A stretch of DNA of 64,000 nucleotides from Rothia nasimurium (GCF_014217215.1 NZ_CP056080.1:372001-436000), one strand, 5' to 3'; shown: positions 25,363 through 34,090, numbered from the stretch's first letter. Program-made: numbers and translations. Notes: generated by a model from the sequence alone, not told the origin.

Positions 25363-26262
25363 TCATACGAGACTCACAACACCATCCACCACCTCCTGCG
25401 GAGTCCGATAACCAAGGGACGAATGCAACCGCTGCTCATTCCACCAACACACCCAACCCGCCGTCTCAACCTCCAACTGAGCAACAGACTCAAAGAACCG
25501 GCCACGCACAAGCTCTGCCTTATACGCACCGTTAACCGACTCAGCCAAAGCATTATCGTACGAATCGCCCCTTGACCCAACTGACAGTTGCACACCCAGG
25601 CCCCGAAGCTCACGCGTGTAATCCTCAGCCACGTACTGGGCCCCACGGTCAGAATGATGCACAATCTCAGTCAAAACAGACCCACACTTACGAGCATCGA
25701 AAAGAGCCTGCTTCAAAGCCGTCAAAGGCATCCCGAGTGTATGCATGGTTGAGGAAACACCCCAACCGACAATCTTCCGGCTGAAGACATCAGTGATGAA
25801 AGCGGTATAGCAGAAGCCGCTGGTGGTACGAACATAGGTGAAATCTGCTACCCACAGGCGATGTGGGGCATCAGAGGTGAACTGGCGGTTGACGAGGTCA
25901 GGGCGGTTATCAGGAGCCTTGGTAGCCCTGGTAGTCACCGGTTTACGACCCCGGTGTACCCCCTGGATACCAGCAGCACGCATGAGCCGGTAGGTCTGAT
26001 CCCGGCCGATAGCCCAGCCTGCTCGTCTCATGGCTTGCCACATCTTGCGCACCCCGTAGACTCCGTAGTTTTCCTGGTGGATTCTCAGAAGCTCGGGGAT
26101 CAGCAACTGGTCACTGAGTGTTCTAGCTGCTGGCACGCGGGCTTTTGCTGCTCGGTAGCCACGTGAGGTGATGAATCCACCGTCTAGATGCTCAGCGAGA
26201 GTCCGGCAAATCGGCTCGACCCCGAAGAGATCCTTATGGGTATCAATGAAACGGATCATCAT
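25363..26262 (-). CDS. IS3-family transposase OrfB (DDE integrase domain)
   Basis: Catalytic part of the transposase, 299 residues. N-terminal HTH_21-like region GVYGVRKMWQAMRRAG, then the rve domain with DDE residues in WVADFTYVRT, VHHSDRGAQY and YDNALAESVNG. Expressed either from its own ATG (overlapping the orfA stop) or as an OrfAB fusion by -1 frameshifting. It appears intact, so the element may be active. Confidence 0.92.
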   Translation of the reverse strand: MMIRFIDTHKDLFGVEPICRTLAEHLDGGFITSRGYRAAKARVPAARTLSDQLLIPELLRIHQENYGVYGVRKMWQAMRRAGWAIGRDQTYRLMRAAGIQGVHRGRKPVTTRATKAPDNRPDLVNRQFTSDAPHRLWVADFTYVRTTSGFCYTAFITDVFSRKIVGWGVSSTMHTLGMPLTALKQALFDARKCGSVLTEIVHHSDRGAQYVAEDYTRELRGLGVQLSVGSRGDSYDNALAESVNGAYKAELVRGRFFESVAQLEVETAGWVCWWNEQRLHSSLGYRTPQEVVDGVVSLV

Positions 26263-26576
26263 CGGGCCGGACGGTCGAGCTCGGCTGCGAAAAAAGCCGA
26301 AGCGGCTTTCAGGATTTCGTTGGCTCTGCGTAGTTCAGCAATTTCTTTGCGAAGTCTTCGGTTTTCTGCTGCCATATCGCTGGTGGGCCCGGGGGTTTCT
26401 CCTTGGTCGATGGCGGCTTGTTTGTGCCATTTGTGTAGGGTTTCGGGGCTGATGCCGAGGCGTTCTCCGATGTTTCGGCAGGCGGTGTAGATGCCTGTGT
26501 TGGGGTTGTTTTCCAGGTGGTCGGTCAGTAGGCGTAGGGCTCGTGTTTTGAGTTCTTGGGGGTATTTGGTGGGCAT
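26259..26576 (-). CDS. IS3-family transposase OrfA (helix-turn-helix)
   Basis: 105 residues, related to the copy at 17123: PTKYPQELKTRALRLL, GERLGISPETLHKWHKQA and coiled coil MAAENRRLRKEIAELRR. The heptamer T TTT TTC (minus strand 26295-26289) has zero-frame codons TTT TTC, as required for a -1 shift into orfB, and no stop intervenes. Lies 67 bases inside the element's left terminal repeat. Confidence 0.9.
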   Translation of the reverse strand: MPTKYPQELKTRALRLLTDHLENNPNTGIYTACRNIGERLGISPETLHKWHKQAAIDQGETPGPTSDMAAENRRLRKEIAELRRANEILKAASAFFAAELDRPAR

Positions 26577-26646
26577 GGGTGAAGGTTCCTTTGCTCTTTT
26601 TGTTTGTTTCTAAATTTACGGGAGCGGAACTAAACCCAGTACATAT

Positions 26647-26774
26647 CAGCTTTTTCGCCACAAAAATTTGAGGAATTCTTAGAGCAGGTCCACTCCGAAT
26701 CCTTCTAGAAAGAGGGGCGCCCCATTCATAATCCACGCCGCAGGTGCTCCCGCCCACCCCGGTATGAGAGCATA
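26647..26774. repeat. Right copy of 128-bp inverted repeat bounding the island
   Basis: Inverted copy of 16611-16738 with one mismatch. It contains the last 20 codons of the gene at 16677 (here plus strand, stop at 26706-26708) and duplicates the upstream region of the HAD gene, now placed upstream of the histidine phosphatase gene. It touches the end of the complete IS3 element. Confidence 0.9.
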
Positions 26775-26885
26775 CGGTGTGCCACGAGTACCTGGCACCT
26801 AGCCGCTGCATGCTTGTGCACAGATCCGTCTGCCCCGGGAGCAAACTAACACTCCCACTACCCCGCGCTCGGCGGGCTGGGAGGG

Positions 26886-26891
26886 GATAAT
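26886..26891 (+). promoter_or_regulatory. -10 element of the histidine phosphatase gene
   Basis: GATAAT ends 7 bases before ATG 26899 and there is no ribosome-binding site between, so the transcript is probably leaderless. Confidence 0.55.
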
Positions 26892-26898
26892 AGAACCC

Positions 26899-28014
26899 AT
26901 GCCTAGCGTACTCATTCGACACGGACAGACCGACTGGAACCTCGTACACCGCCTACAGGGCTCCAGCGACATACCCCTCAACGACACCGGCCGCGCCCAG
27001 GCGCTCGCCGCCGCCCACAACGTGCTCGAATACGCCAAGACCCAAGCGGACGCCCACCCCGGCTTCACCTGGCACGGCGTCGTCACCTCCCCCCTCTCCC
27101 GCGCCGCAGAAACCGGTGCCATTATCGCCGACGAACTGGGCCTACCCGTCCTCGGCTCCTACCCGGGCCTAGCAGAACGCTCCTTCAAAGACCTCGAAGG
27201 CGTACAGAACAACCCCGCCCTCTGGGAGACGGTAGAAAACGAAACCGCAGACATCGAACCCCTGGCCGACTTCCTCGCCCGCGTTGAAGACGCCCTCGAC
27301 CAGGTCGAAGCCGACTACCCGGGTAAGAACCTGATTATCGTGGTGCACGGTATGCTGATTTCCCGCCTGCAAACCGCCCGCACCGGCCAGAAAGTGCTGG
27401 TGCCCCACAACGGTGAGGTGGTGCCCCTGGCACCTGCCCGCCGGGCGTCCTCTATCATGCTAATCCGCCACGGTCAGACCGACTGGAACAAGGCCCACCT
27501 CATGCAGGGCTCCAGCGATATTCCCCTCAACGAAACCGGTCGCGCCCAGGCCCACGAGACCGCAGCCTCTCTTAAGGCTCGGGGTTTCGAGTTCGACGTG
27601 GTGGTTTCGTCCCCGCTCTCCCGCGCCCATGAGACCGCAGAAATTATCGGTGCCGCCTTCGGTCTGGCCGTCGACCGCACCTACGACGACCTGGTCGAAC
27701 GCGGCTATGGCGAAGCCGAAGGGCTCGACATTTCAGCCGAGGCCCGCAAGGAGCCCGATGCCTACTACAGCGGCGTTGAAAGCGAACGCTCCGTCTACCT
27801 GCGCGGCATCAAGGTGCTGCGCCAGATTGCCCGCGACTACCCGGGCCAGCGCGTCATCGCCGTCTCCCACGGCTCCCTGATTCGCCGTGCCCTCTCTGCC
27901 ACCCACGGCCGGGAGTTCGGCACCATCGCTAACGCCGAACCCTTAGAGGTTGACCTGCCGGGCCTTGCCCACTGGCTAGAGGTGAAGGAGCCCCTGCTGG
28001 TAGGTAAGCCCTAG
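26899..28014 (+). CDS. Tandem histidine phosphatase (phosphoglycerate mutase superfamily)
   Basis: 371 residues made of two complete histidine-phosphatase domains. Domain 1 (about 1-185) starts LIRHGQTDWNLVHRLQGSSD, domain 2 (about 186-371) LIRHGQTDWNKAHLMQGSSD; both keep the RHG catalytic histidine. Second catalytic His candidates are VVHGML in domain 1 and VSHGSL in domain 2. The strong resemblance of the two starts suggests an internal duplication. Likely a phosphatase on a small substrate; the target is unknown. It overlaps the VanZ-like gene by one base. Confidence 0.85.
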   Translation: MPSVLIRHGQTDWNLVHRLQGSSDIPLNDTGRAQALAAAHNVLEYAKTQADAHPGFTWHGVVTSPLSRAAETGAIIADELGLPVLGSYPGLAERSFKDLEGVQNNPALWETVENETADIEPLADFLARVEDALDQVEADYPGKNLIIVVHGMLISRLQTARTGQKVLVPHNGEVVPLAPARRASSIMLIRHGQTDWNKAHLMQGSSDIPLNETGRAQAHETAASLKARGFEFDVVVSSPLSRAHETAEIIGAAFGLAVDRTYDDLVERGYGEAEGLDISAEARKEPDAYYSGVESERSVYLRGIKVLRQIARDYPGQRVIAVSHGSLIRRALSATHGREFGTIANAEPLEVDLPGLAHWLEVKEPLLVGKP

Positions 28015-28454
28015 TGGGGCGCACTTTTCTCTGGGTCACCACCTGCCTGTACGTGGCTGCCGTCGCCTTCATCGTTTTCTGGCCCACCCACGTTGACTCC
28101 GGCGAGTCGGGCGAAACCCTAGCCAGGATTCTTGCGGACGGCCACGCCCGCGGCTGGCTGCCCGGCTGGTTTGGCTACGGGCAGGTGGAATGGTTGTCGA
28201 ACGTGGTCATGTTTGTGCCCGGCGGTCTGCTCTTCACCTGGCTGCTGCGCCCGGCCCGTACCTGGCTCGTACCCCTGGGTGGGCTGGTCTGTACCCTGGC
28301 TATCGAAACCACCCAGCACTTCATGCCCGGGCGCACCAGCTCGCCCCTGGACGTCCTCGCCAACACCCTCGGGTGTGCTATCGGTTGGGTTTTGGCACTG
28401 GCCCTAGTGAAAGTGACCGAAAAACCCAACCAAAACACCGAAACACACCCGTAA
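28014..28454 (+). CDS. VanZ-family membrane protein
   Basis: 146 residues with four membrane spans. The VanZ signature is visible: VEWLSNVVMFVPGGLLF and, later, IETTQHFMPGRTSSPLDVL with NTLGCAIGW. GTG 28014 overlaps the last base of the preceding stop. VanZ-family proteins are linked to teicoplanin tolerance in enterococci, but most actinobacterial members have no known role, so no resistance claim is made. Confidence 0.83.
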   Translation: MGRTFLWVTTCLYVAAVAFIVFWPTHVDSGESGETLARILADGHARGWLPGWFGYGQVEWLSNVVMFVPGGLLFTWLLRPARTWLVPLGGLVCTLAIETTQHFMPGRTSSPLDVLANTLGCAIGWVLALALVKVTEKPNQNTETHP

Positions 28455-28456
28455 TC

Positions 28457-28498
28457 GTGGGTTTTACATTGACGTACCCACAGAAACCCACATAAAAT
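28457..28498 (+). promoter_or_regulatory. fruR promoter with overlapping inverted repeat
   Basis: TTGACG (28469-28474) and TAAAAT (28493-28498) are separated by 18 bases. An 8-bp inverted repeat, GTGGGTTT (28457-28464) and AAACCCAC (28484-28491), spans the -35 box and spacer. This placement suits a repressor operator, plausibly for FruR itself. It could alternatively be a weak terminator of the VanZ gene. Confidence 0.5.
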
Positions 28499-28553
28499 CA
28501 ACTGTAGATAGGGTCGCCCGACCCACCTTCCAGTTGTATAAGGTGATAAACAC

Positions 28554-29345
28554 ATGTTCGCTGAAGAACGACGTGCCGAAATAGCGAAGCTCGTGGCTTC
28601 TGCACGCCGTGTCAACGGCGCAGACCTGGCTAGACGCTACGAAGTCACGATGGAAACCGTCCGCCGTGACCTAGCAGCCCTCGAAGCTGACGGTAAGCTG
28701 CGCCGTGTGCACGGCGGTGCCGTAACCGTAGAGCAGTCGACCTCTGTAGAGTCGTCTATCGCCCTACGTCAAAACATGAACACCCCCGAAAAGCAGAAAA
28801 TCGCCCTGCGTGCCTACGAGCTACTGCGCGATTCGGACGCCGGTGCGGTAGTTCTCGACGCCGGTACCACCATCGAAATCCTCGCCGACCGCATTGCTGC
28901 TGCAGATTTCTCCCTCAAGTCAGGCGCCGACCGCCTCATCATCACCCACGCCCTTCACATCGCCGTGAAACTGGCTGAAGCCGATGGCGTGGTACTCGAT
29001 ATGGTGGGCGGCCAGCTGCGCAAGATGACCTGGGCCGCTGTTGGTACCCGCGCCGCTGCCCACTTCGAAACCATCCGACCCGACATCGCCTTTATCGGCG
29101 TGAACGGCCTGGACGCCGAATTTGGGCTCTCCACCCCCGGTCTGAACGAAGCTATCGTCAAGACCGCCATCGTTAAGTCAGCCCGCCGCGTGGTGCTCCT
29201 GTGCGACTCCGCCAAGTTCGGCCAGGAGTCCCTGGTGCGCTTTGCCGGGCTTGAAGACATCGATACTCTCATTACCGATAAAGCGCCCGAAGGCGAACTC
29301 GCCGCAGCGCTTGAAGAATCCAACGTAGAGGTGCTTATCGCATGA
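28554..29345 (+). CDS. fruR: DeoR-family transcriptional repressor of fructose use
   Basis: 263 residues. N-terminal DeoR helix-turn-helix with VNGADLARRYEVTMETVRRD and LRRVHGGAV; C-terminal effector domain with VVLDAGTTIEIL, FIGVNGLDAEFG and VVLLCDSAKFG. Effector in such regulators is a phosphorylated sugar, here probably fructose 1-phosphate (inference from neighbours). Overlaps fruK by 4 bases (ATGA), so it is coupled to the genes it probably controls. AAGGTGA precedes the ATG by 7 bases. Confidence 0.85.
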   Translation: MFAEERRAEIAKLVASARRVNGADLARRYEVTMETVRRDLAALEADGKLRRVHGGAVTVEQSTSVESSIALRQNMNTPEKQKIALRAYELLRDSDAGAVVLDAGTTIEILADRIAAADFSLKSGADRLIITHALHIAVKLAEADGVVLDMVGGQLRKMTWAAVGTRAAAHFETIRPDIAFIGVNGLDAEFGLSTPGLNEAIVKTAIVKSARRVVLLCDSAKFGQESLVRFAGLEDIDTLITDKAPEGELAAALEESNVEVLIA

Positions 29346-30304
29346 TCGTTACCCTAACCGCTAACCCCAGCATGGACCGCACCGTGGAACTGAACCACGA
29401 AATCAAGCGCGGTGCCGTTCAGCGCGCCGTCGCGGCGGTGTCCGACCCCGGTGGCAAGGGCGTGAACATTGCCCGCGCCCTCAACATCTCCGGCTTCGAA
29501 ACCGTAGCGGTGCTGCCCGGCGACAACGAAGACCCCGTACTGGCCAGCCTCAAAGAGGCAGAGGTGCCCTTCGTCAACATGCCTATCGGCGCCCCGATCC
29601 GCTCCAATATCACCATCGTTGAGCCCGACGGCACCACCACCAAGATCAACGCCCCCGGTGAGCCCCTGAACGATGTGGCCCAGCAGCAGCTGACCCGCCT
29701 CATGATTAAGGAAACCATCGAGGCATCCTGGCTAGTGCTGGCAGGTTCCCTGCCCGCCGGCGTCCCCTCCGACTACTACGCCGTTGTGGGCCGCTCAATC
29801 CGCGAGTCCCTGGGCGAGAAAGCCCCCCGCATCGCCGTTGACACCTCCGGTGCAGCCCTGCGCGACGCCCTTGTTGGCCTGGACGGCATGCCCAACCTCA
29901 TCAAGCCCAACTCCGAAGAACTCGCTGAGCTGGTCGGCAAAATCGAGATGGCAGACGAGCTTGAAGCCAACCCCGAACTCACCGCAGCTACCGCCAAAGA
30001 ACTGGTCGACCGCGGTGTCGAAATGGTCCTTGCCACCCTGGGTGGGGGAGGAGCCGTGCTGGTGACAGCAGAAGGCGCCTGGCACGCCGTCCACGCCCCC
30101 ATCAAGGTGCGCTCCACCGTGGGCGCAGGTGACTGCTCCCTGGCCGGCTTCCTGATTGCTCACGAGCAGGGCAAAACCCTGCCCGAATGCCTGGTGCAGG
30201 CCGTAGCCCACGGCTCAGCTGCAGCCTCCCTCCCCGGCACCCAGGTGCCCACCCTAGAATCAACCACGCCCGAAGCAGTCACCCTGCGCGAGCTAGCCCT
30301 CTAA
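29342..30304 (+). CDS. fruK: 1-phosphofructokinase
   Basis: Phosphorylates fructose 1-phosphate, the product of the fructose PTS, to fructose 1,6-bisphosphate. PfkB-family motifs: DPGGKGVNIARAL near residue 37 and the anion-hole/catalytic region VGAGDCSLAGFL near 260. The start LTANPSMDRTVEL is typical of FruK. 320 residues. Starts within the end of fruR and precedes fruA by 54 bases. Confidence 0.92.
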   Translation: MIVTLTANPSMDRTVELNHEIKRGAVQRAVAAVSDPGGKGVNIARALNISGFETVAVLPGDNEDPVLASLKEAEVPFVNMPIGAPIRSNITIVEPDGTTTKINAPGEPLNDVAQQQLTRLMIKETIEASWLVLAGSLPAGVPSDYYAVVGRSIRESLGEKAPRIAVDTSGAALRDALVGLDGMPNLIKPNSEELAELVGKIEMADELEANPELTAATAKELVDRGVEMVLATLGGGGAVLVTAEGAWHAVHAPIKVRSTVGAGDCSLAGFLIAHEQGKTLPECLVQAVAHGSAAASLPGTQVPTLESTTPEAVTLRELAL

Positions 30305-30358
30305 ACCCCAACCGAACCACATTCTCAAAACCCTAAAACACAATCCGAGGAGGAGCAC

Positions 30359-32359
30359 ATGTCTGCTCTCATCACTGCGGATCTCATCAGCCTCGATGAG
30401 AACCTCGGCGAGACCCGCTTCGATGTCATCGAGCATCTAGCTGGTGCCGTCGTAGGTGCTGGCCGCGCCACCGACTTTGAGACTCTCTACGCCGCTGCGC
30501 GTGCCCGCGAGGAAAAGACCGACACCGGCATCCCCGGTGGTATCGCTATTCCCCACTGTCGCAGTGAAGCAGTCACCGAGCCCACCCTGGCTATGGCCCG
30601 CCCCAACCCCGCCGTTGACTTCGGCGCTAAGGACGGCCCCGCCGACCTCATCTTCTTCATCGCAGCTCCCGCAGACGGCGACGAAGCCCACCTGAAGATC
30701 CTTTCTCAGATGGCTCGCTCCCTTATGAAGAAGTCCTTCACCGCTGCCCTGCACGACGCCAAGACCGCTGACGAGGTCGTCGTCCTCGTTGAAGAGGCCC
30801 TGGGCCTACGCGAAAAGGTAGCTGAGGCACCCGCTGCCGCTGCTGCGTCCGGCTCCGTAGCCGCTGCTGCTGAAGCAGAAGCCCCCGCCCGCCGTAAGAA
30901 GATCGTGGCTGTGACAAACTGCCCCACCGGCATCGCCCACACCTACATGGCAGCAGACGGCCTCAAGTACGCCGCCGAAGAGCTGGGCTACGACTTCAAG
31001 GTTGAGCCCCAGGGCTCATCCGGTGGTGACAAGCTCACCCAGGCCGAGATTGACGAAGCCGATGCCGTCATCTTTGCCGTTGCCCTGCCCGTCCGCGGCC
31101 GCGAACGCTTCGCCGGTAAGCCCTACGTCGAAGCCCCCGTCAAGCGCGGCATCGACGAGCCCAAGGCCATGATCGAAGAAGCCCTTGCCGAAGCTGAGAA
31201 GCCCAACGGCAAGCGCGTTGCCGCAGGTGCAGCTGACTCCTCAGAAACCGCTGAAGAAGGCGGCTCCTGGGGCACCCGCATCTACAAGGCCCTGATGACC
31301 GGCGTCTCCTACATGATTCCCTTCGTGGCAGCAGGCGGCATCATCCTGGCTATCGGCTTCATGCTCGAAGCTATCACCATGCCCAACCTGGGTGACGTAG
31401 ACACCGAAGCTATCCTCTCCGGTGCCTCCCTCACCAACCTGGGCGACACGCCGCTCTCCCTCTACCTGGGTGCTGCCCTGCACACTATCGGTGCCTTTGG
31501 CCTGGGAGCTATGGTTCCGATTCTGGCAGCCTACATCGCCTACGGCCTGGCCCAGCGCCCCGGCATCGCTCCCGGCTTCATCGCCGGTTCTGTCGCCGTT
31601 ATGGTGGGTGGCGGCTTCCTCGGCGGTATCGTCGCCGGTCTGCTCGCAGGTCTGTGTGCCTACTGGCTCTCCCTGCTCAAGCTACCCCGCTGGCTCGCAT
31701 CCATGATGCCCGTGGTCATCACCCCGCTCGTAGCCACCCTCTTCGCAGGCGGCCTCATGTTCTTCCTGCTCGGTGGCCCCCTCGCCTGGGTTACCACCTC
31801 TCTTGAGAACTGGCTCAACTCCATGACCGGTGCCTCAGCCATTCTGCTGGGCATCATCCTGGGCGCCATGATGGGCTTCGACCTCGGCGGCCCCGTCAAC
31901 AAGGCAGCCTACCTTTTTGCCACCGCAGGCCTCTCCGCCGGTACCCTGGCCTCCCAGCAGGTCATGGCAGCCGTCATCATCTCAGGTATGGTTCCCCCGC
32001 TGGCTATGGCCCTGGCCATCGCCGTCCGCCCCAAGCTCTTTAGCGCCCCCGAACGCGAAAACGGCAAGGCAGCCTGGCTACTGGGTGCCTCCTTCATCTC
32101 CGAAGGTGCCATCCCCTTCGCCACCGCCGACCCCCTGCGCGTCATCCCCTCATCCGTTGTCGGTGCAGCCGTTGCCGGTGCTATCTCCATGGGCGCAGGC
32201 GTAGCCTCACCCGCTCCCCACGGCGGTGTCTGGATCATCGCCCTGGTTGAGAACCCCCTCATGTTCCTTGTGGCCGCCATCGCAGGTACCGTAGTGGGCG
32301 CTCTCATGTATATTGTTCTCAAGTCACTTGCAGGCCGTAAGGCCGAGGCAACCGCCTAA
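30359..32359 (+). CDS. fruA: Fructose PTS permease, EIIABC fusion
   Basis: Imports fructose with phosphorylation to fructose 1-phosphate. EIIA domain at residues 1-145 with His66 in GIAIPHCRSE; Ala-rich linker; EIIB domain with Cys188 in AVTNCPTGIAHT; EIIC membrane domain from about residue 300 with some eight to ten spans (GVSYMIPFVAAGGIILAIG, GAMMGFDLGGPVNKAAY). 666 residues. Strong ribosome-binding site GAGGAGG. Phosphoryl flow is from EI and HPr encoded just downstream. Confidence 0.94.
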   Translation: MSALITADLISLDENLGETRFDVIEHLAGAVVGAGRATDFETLYAAARAREEKTDTGIPGGIAIPHCRSEAVTEPTLAMARPNPAVDFGAKDGPADLIFFIAAPADGDEAHLKILSQMARSLMKKSFTAALHDAKTADEVVVLVEEALGLREKVAEAPAAAAASGSVAAAAEAEAPARRKKIVAVTNCPTGIAHTYMAADGLKYAAEELGYDFKVEPQGSSGGDKLTQAEIDEADAVIFAVALPVRGRERFAGKPYVEAPVKRGIDEPKAMIEEALAEAEKPNGKRVAAGAADSSETAEEGGSWGTRIYKALMTGVSYMIPFVAAGGIILAIGFMLEAITMPNLGDVDTEAILSGASLTNLGDTPLSLYLGAALHTIGAFGLGAMVPILAAYIAYGLAQRPGIAPGFIAGSVAVMVGGGFLGGIVAGLLAGLCAYWLSLLKLPRWLASMMPVVITPLVATLFAGGLMFFLLGGPLAWVTTSLENWLNSMTGASAILLGIILGAMMGFDLGGPVNKAAYLFATAGLSAGTLASQQVMAAVIISGMVPPLAMALAIAVRPKLFSAPERENGKAAWLLGASFISEGAIPFATADPLRVIPSSVVGAAVAGAISMGAGVASPAPHGGVWIIALVENPLMFLVAAIAGTVVGALMYIVLKSLAGRKAEATA

Positions 32360-32389
32360 ATCACTTCAACCTCTTAGAAGGAAAATACT

Positions 32390-34087
32390 ATGACTACCTA
32401 CAAGGGTGTCGGCGTCTACGCCGGCCGCGTTATCGGCAAAGTCCTTCAGATGCCCGAGCCCATCAAGGCTCCCTCATCATCCCTGAAGCTCTCAGCCGAC
32501 GAAACCCCCGAGCAGGCCGCCGAGCGTATCAAGGCCGCAGCCGAAACCGTCAAGAACGGTCTGCTGGAGCGCGCCGAGCACGCTAGCCGCGATGGCAAGG
32601 CCGTGCTCAAGTCCACCTCCCAGATGGCAACCGACCGCGCCCTGCTCAAGAGCGCCATCAAGATCGTTGAAAAGCAGGGCAAGGCCCCCGAACTCGCAGT
32701 CTGGGAAGCCGCATCAGCCTTCGCCGACCAGATGGCAGCTCTCGGCGGCTACATGGCCGAGCGCGTTACCGATATCCACGACGTCCGCGCCCGCATCGTT
32801 GCCGAGCTGACCGGCCAGCAGGCCCCCGGCATCCCCGTCTCAGCTGACCCCTTCATCCTGGCAGCTATCGACCTGGCCCCGGCAGACACCGCCACCCTCG
32901 ATCCCAAGAATGTCATCGCCCTCATCACCTCCGACGGCGGCCCCCAGGCCCACACCGCGATTCTTGCTCGCGGCCTTGGCCTGCCCGCTATCGTTGCCGC
33001 CAAGGGCGTCACCGACATCGAAAACGGCACCGAAGTCTACATTGACTCCAACGAAGGTACCGTCAACACCGAGGTCACCGACGAGCACCGCGACCTGGCC
33101 GAAAAGTACGCCAACCGCAAGGAACTGCCCGACTTCGACGGCACCGGCGCTATGGCAGATGGCACCCTTGTGCCCCTCTACGCCAATGTCGGCGACGGCA
33201 AGAGCGCAGAAAAGGCAGCCGGCCTCAAGGCCGAAGGCGTGGGTCTGCTCCGCACCGAATTCGGCTTCCTGGGCCACGACGCTGAACCCTCAGTAGAAAC
33301 CCAGACCGCCAGCTACAAGGCCGTCTTCGACGCCTTCCCCGGCCAGCACATCGTTGTCCGCACCCTCGACGCAGGCGCCGACAAGCCCCTGCCCTTCCTC
33401 AACGTCAAGGAAGAAGAGAACCCCGCCCTCGGCGTCCGCGGCTACCGCACCGACTGGACCGTGCCCGGCGTCCTCGAACGCCAGCTCGAAGCCATCAAGG
33501 CAGCAGCCGACGGCTCCGACGCCGACATCTGGGTTATGGCTCCCATGATCTCAACCACCAGTGAAGCCCGCCGCTTCAAGGAAATGGTTGATGAAGTAGG
33601 CCTGGCAACCCGCGGCGTCATGGTCGAAACCCCCGCAGCAGCCGTCAACGCTGAAGCGATCCTCGGTGAAGTCGACTTCGTCTCCATCGGCACCAACGAC
33701 CTCACCCAGTACACCATGGCAGCAGACCGCCTGCTCGGCGACCTGGCCCACCTCAACAACCCCTGGCAGCCCGCCGTCCTCAAGATGATCAAGCTGACCG
33801 TCGAAGGAGCCAAGCGAGCATCCGCCAAGGCCGGCGTCAAGAAGTACGTCTCCGTCTGTGGTGAAGCAGCAGCCGACCCCGCACTGGCCGTCGTCCTCGT
33901 CGGCCTGGGCGTTGACACCCTCTCCATGAACGCTGGCGCCATGGCAGCTGTCTCCGCCGTGCTCAAGTCGGTCACCCCCGAAAAGGCCCAGCAGATCGCC
34001 AACGACGCCCTCGACCAGATCTCCTCAGCAGAAGCTAAGGAAGCAGCGCGCAAGCACCTGCCGATTCTGGACGAGCTCGGCCTCTAA
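32390..34087 (+). CDS. ptsI: PTS enzyme I (phosphoenolpyruvate-protein phosphotransferase)
   Basis: First PTS phosphotransfer step, from PEP to HPr. The phosphohistidine is His188 in GGPQAHTAILARG. PEP-binding motifs follow: LLRTEFGFL, VRTLDAGADKPLPF, and VSIGTNDLTQYTMAADR. Catalytic Cys lies in VSVCGEAAADP. 565 residues, normal. Starts 30 bases after fruA with GAAGGAAAA upstream. Confidence 0.94.
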   Translation: MTTYKGVGVYAGRVIGKVLQMPEPIKAPSSSLKLSADETPEQAAERIKAAAETVKNGLLERAEHASRDGKAVLKSTSQMATDRALLKSAIKIVEKQGKAPELAVWEAASAFADQMAALGGYMAERVTDIHDVRARIVAELTGQQAPGIPVSADPFILAAIDLAPADTATLDPKNVIALITSDGGPQAHTAILARGLGLPAIVAAKGVTDIENGTEVYIDSNEGTVNTEVTDEHRDLAEKYANRKELPDFDGTGAMADGTLVPLYANVGDGKSAEKAAGLKAEGVGLLRTEFGFLGHDAEPSVETQTASYKAVFDAFPGQHIVVRTLDAGADKPLPFLNVKEEENPALGVRGYRTDWTVPGVLERQLEAIKAAADGSDADIWVMAPMISTTSEARRFKEMVDEVGLATRGVMVETPAAAVNAEAILGEVDFVSIGTNDLTQYTMAADRLLGDLAHLNNPWQPAVLKMIKLTVEGAKRASAKAGVKKYVSVCGEAAADPALAVVLVGLGVDTLSMNAGAMAAVSAVLKSVTPEKAQQIANDALDQISSAEAKEAARKHLPILDELGL

Positions 34088-34090
34088 CCT

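Larger units (their letters stand above)
25335..26648 (-). mobile_element. Complete IS3-family insertion sequence
   Basis: About 1.3 kb with matching ends (TGATATGTACTGG at 25335 and its inverse ending at 26648; the match continues as ...TTTAGTTCC). It carries orfA and orfB with a 4-base overlap and a T TTT TTC slippery site at 26295-26289. No clear target duplication is seen: the left flank is an Rhs-related fragment and the right flank is the duplicated end of another gene, so rearrangement has probably occurred at this element since insertion. Confidence 0.9.

Noticed and set aside
16611-26774. Whole island as a prophage or integrative element
   Set aside because: No integrase, phage structural, replication or conjugation gene; only IS3 transposases. 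The flanking repeats are inverted, not attL/attR direct repeats.
28014-28454. VanZ as glycopeptide-resistance gene
   Set aside because: VanZ-family proteins are widespread without resistance, and no other van genes are present.
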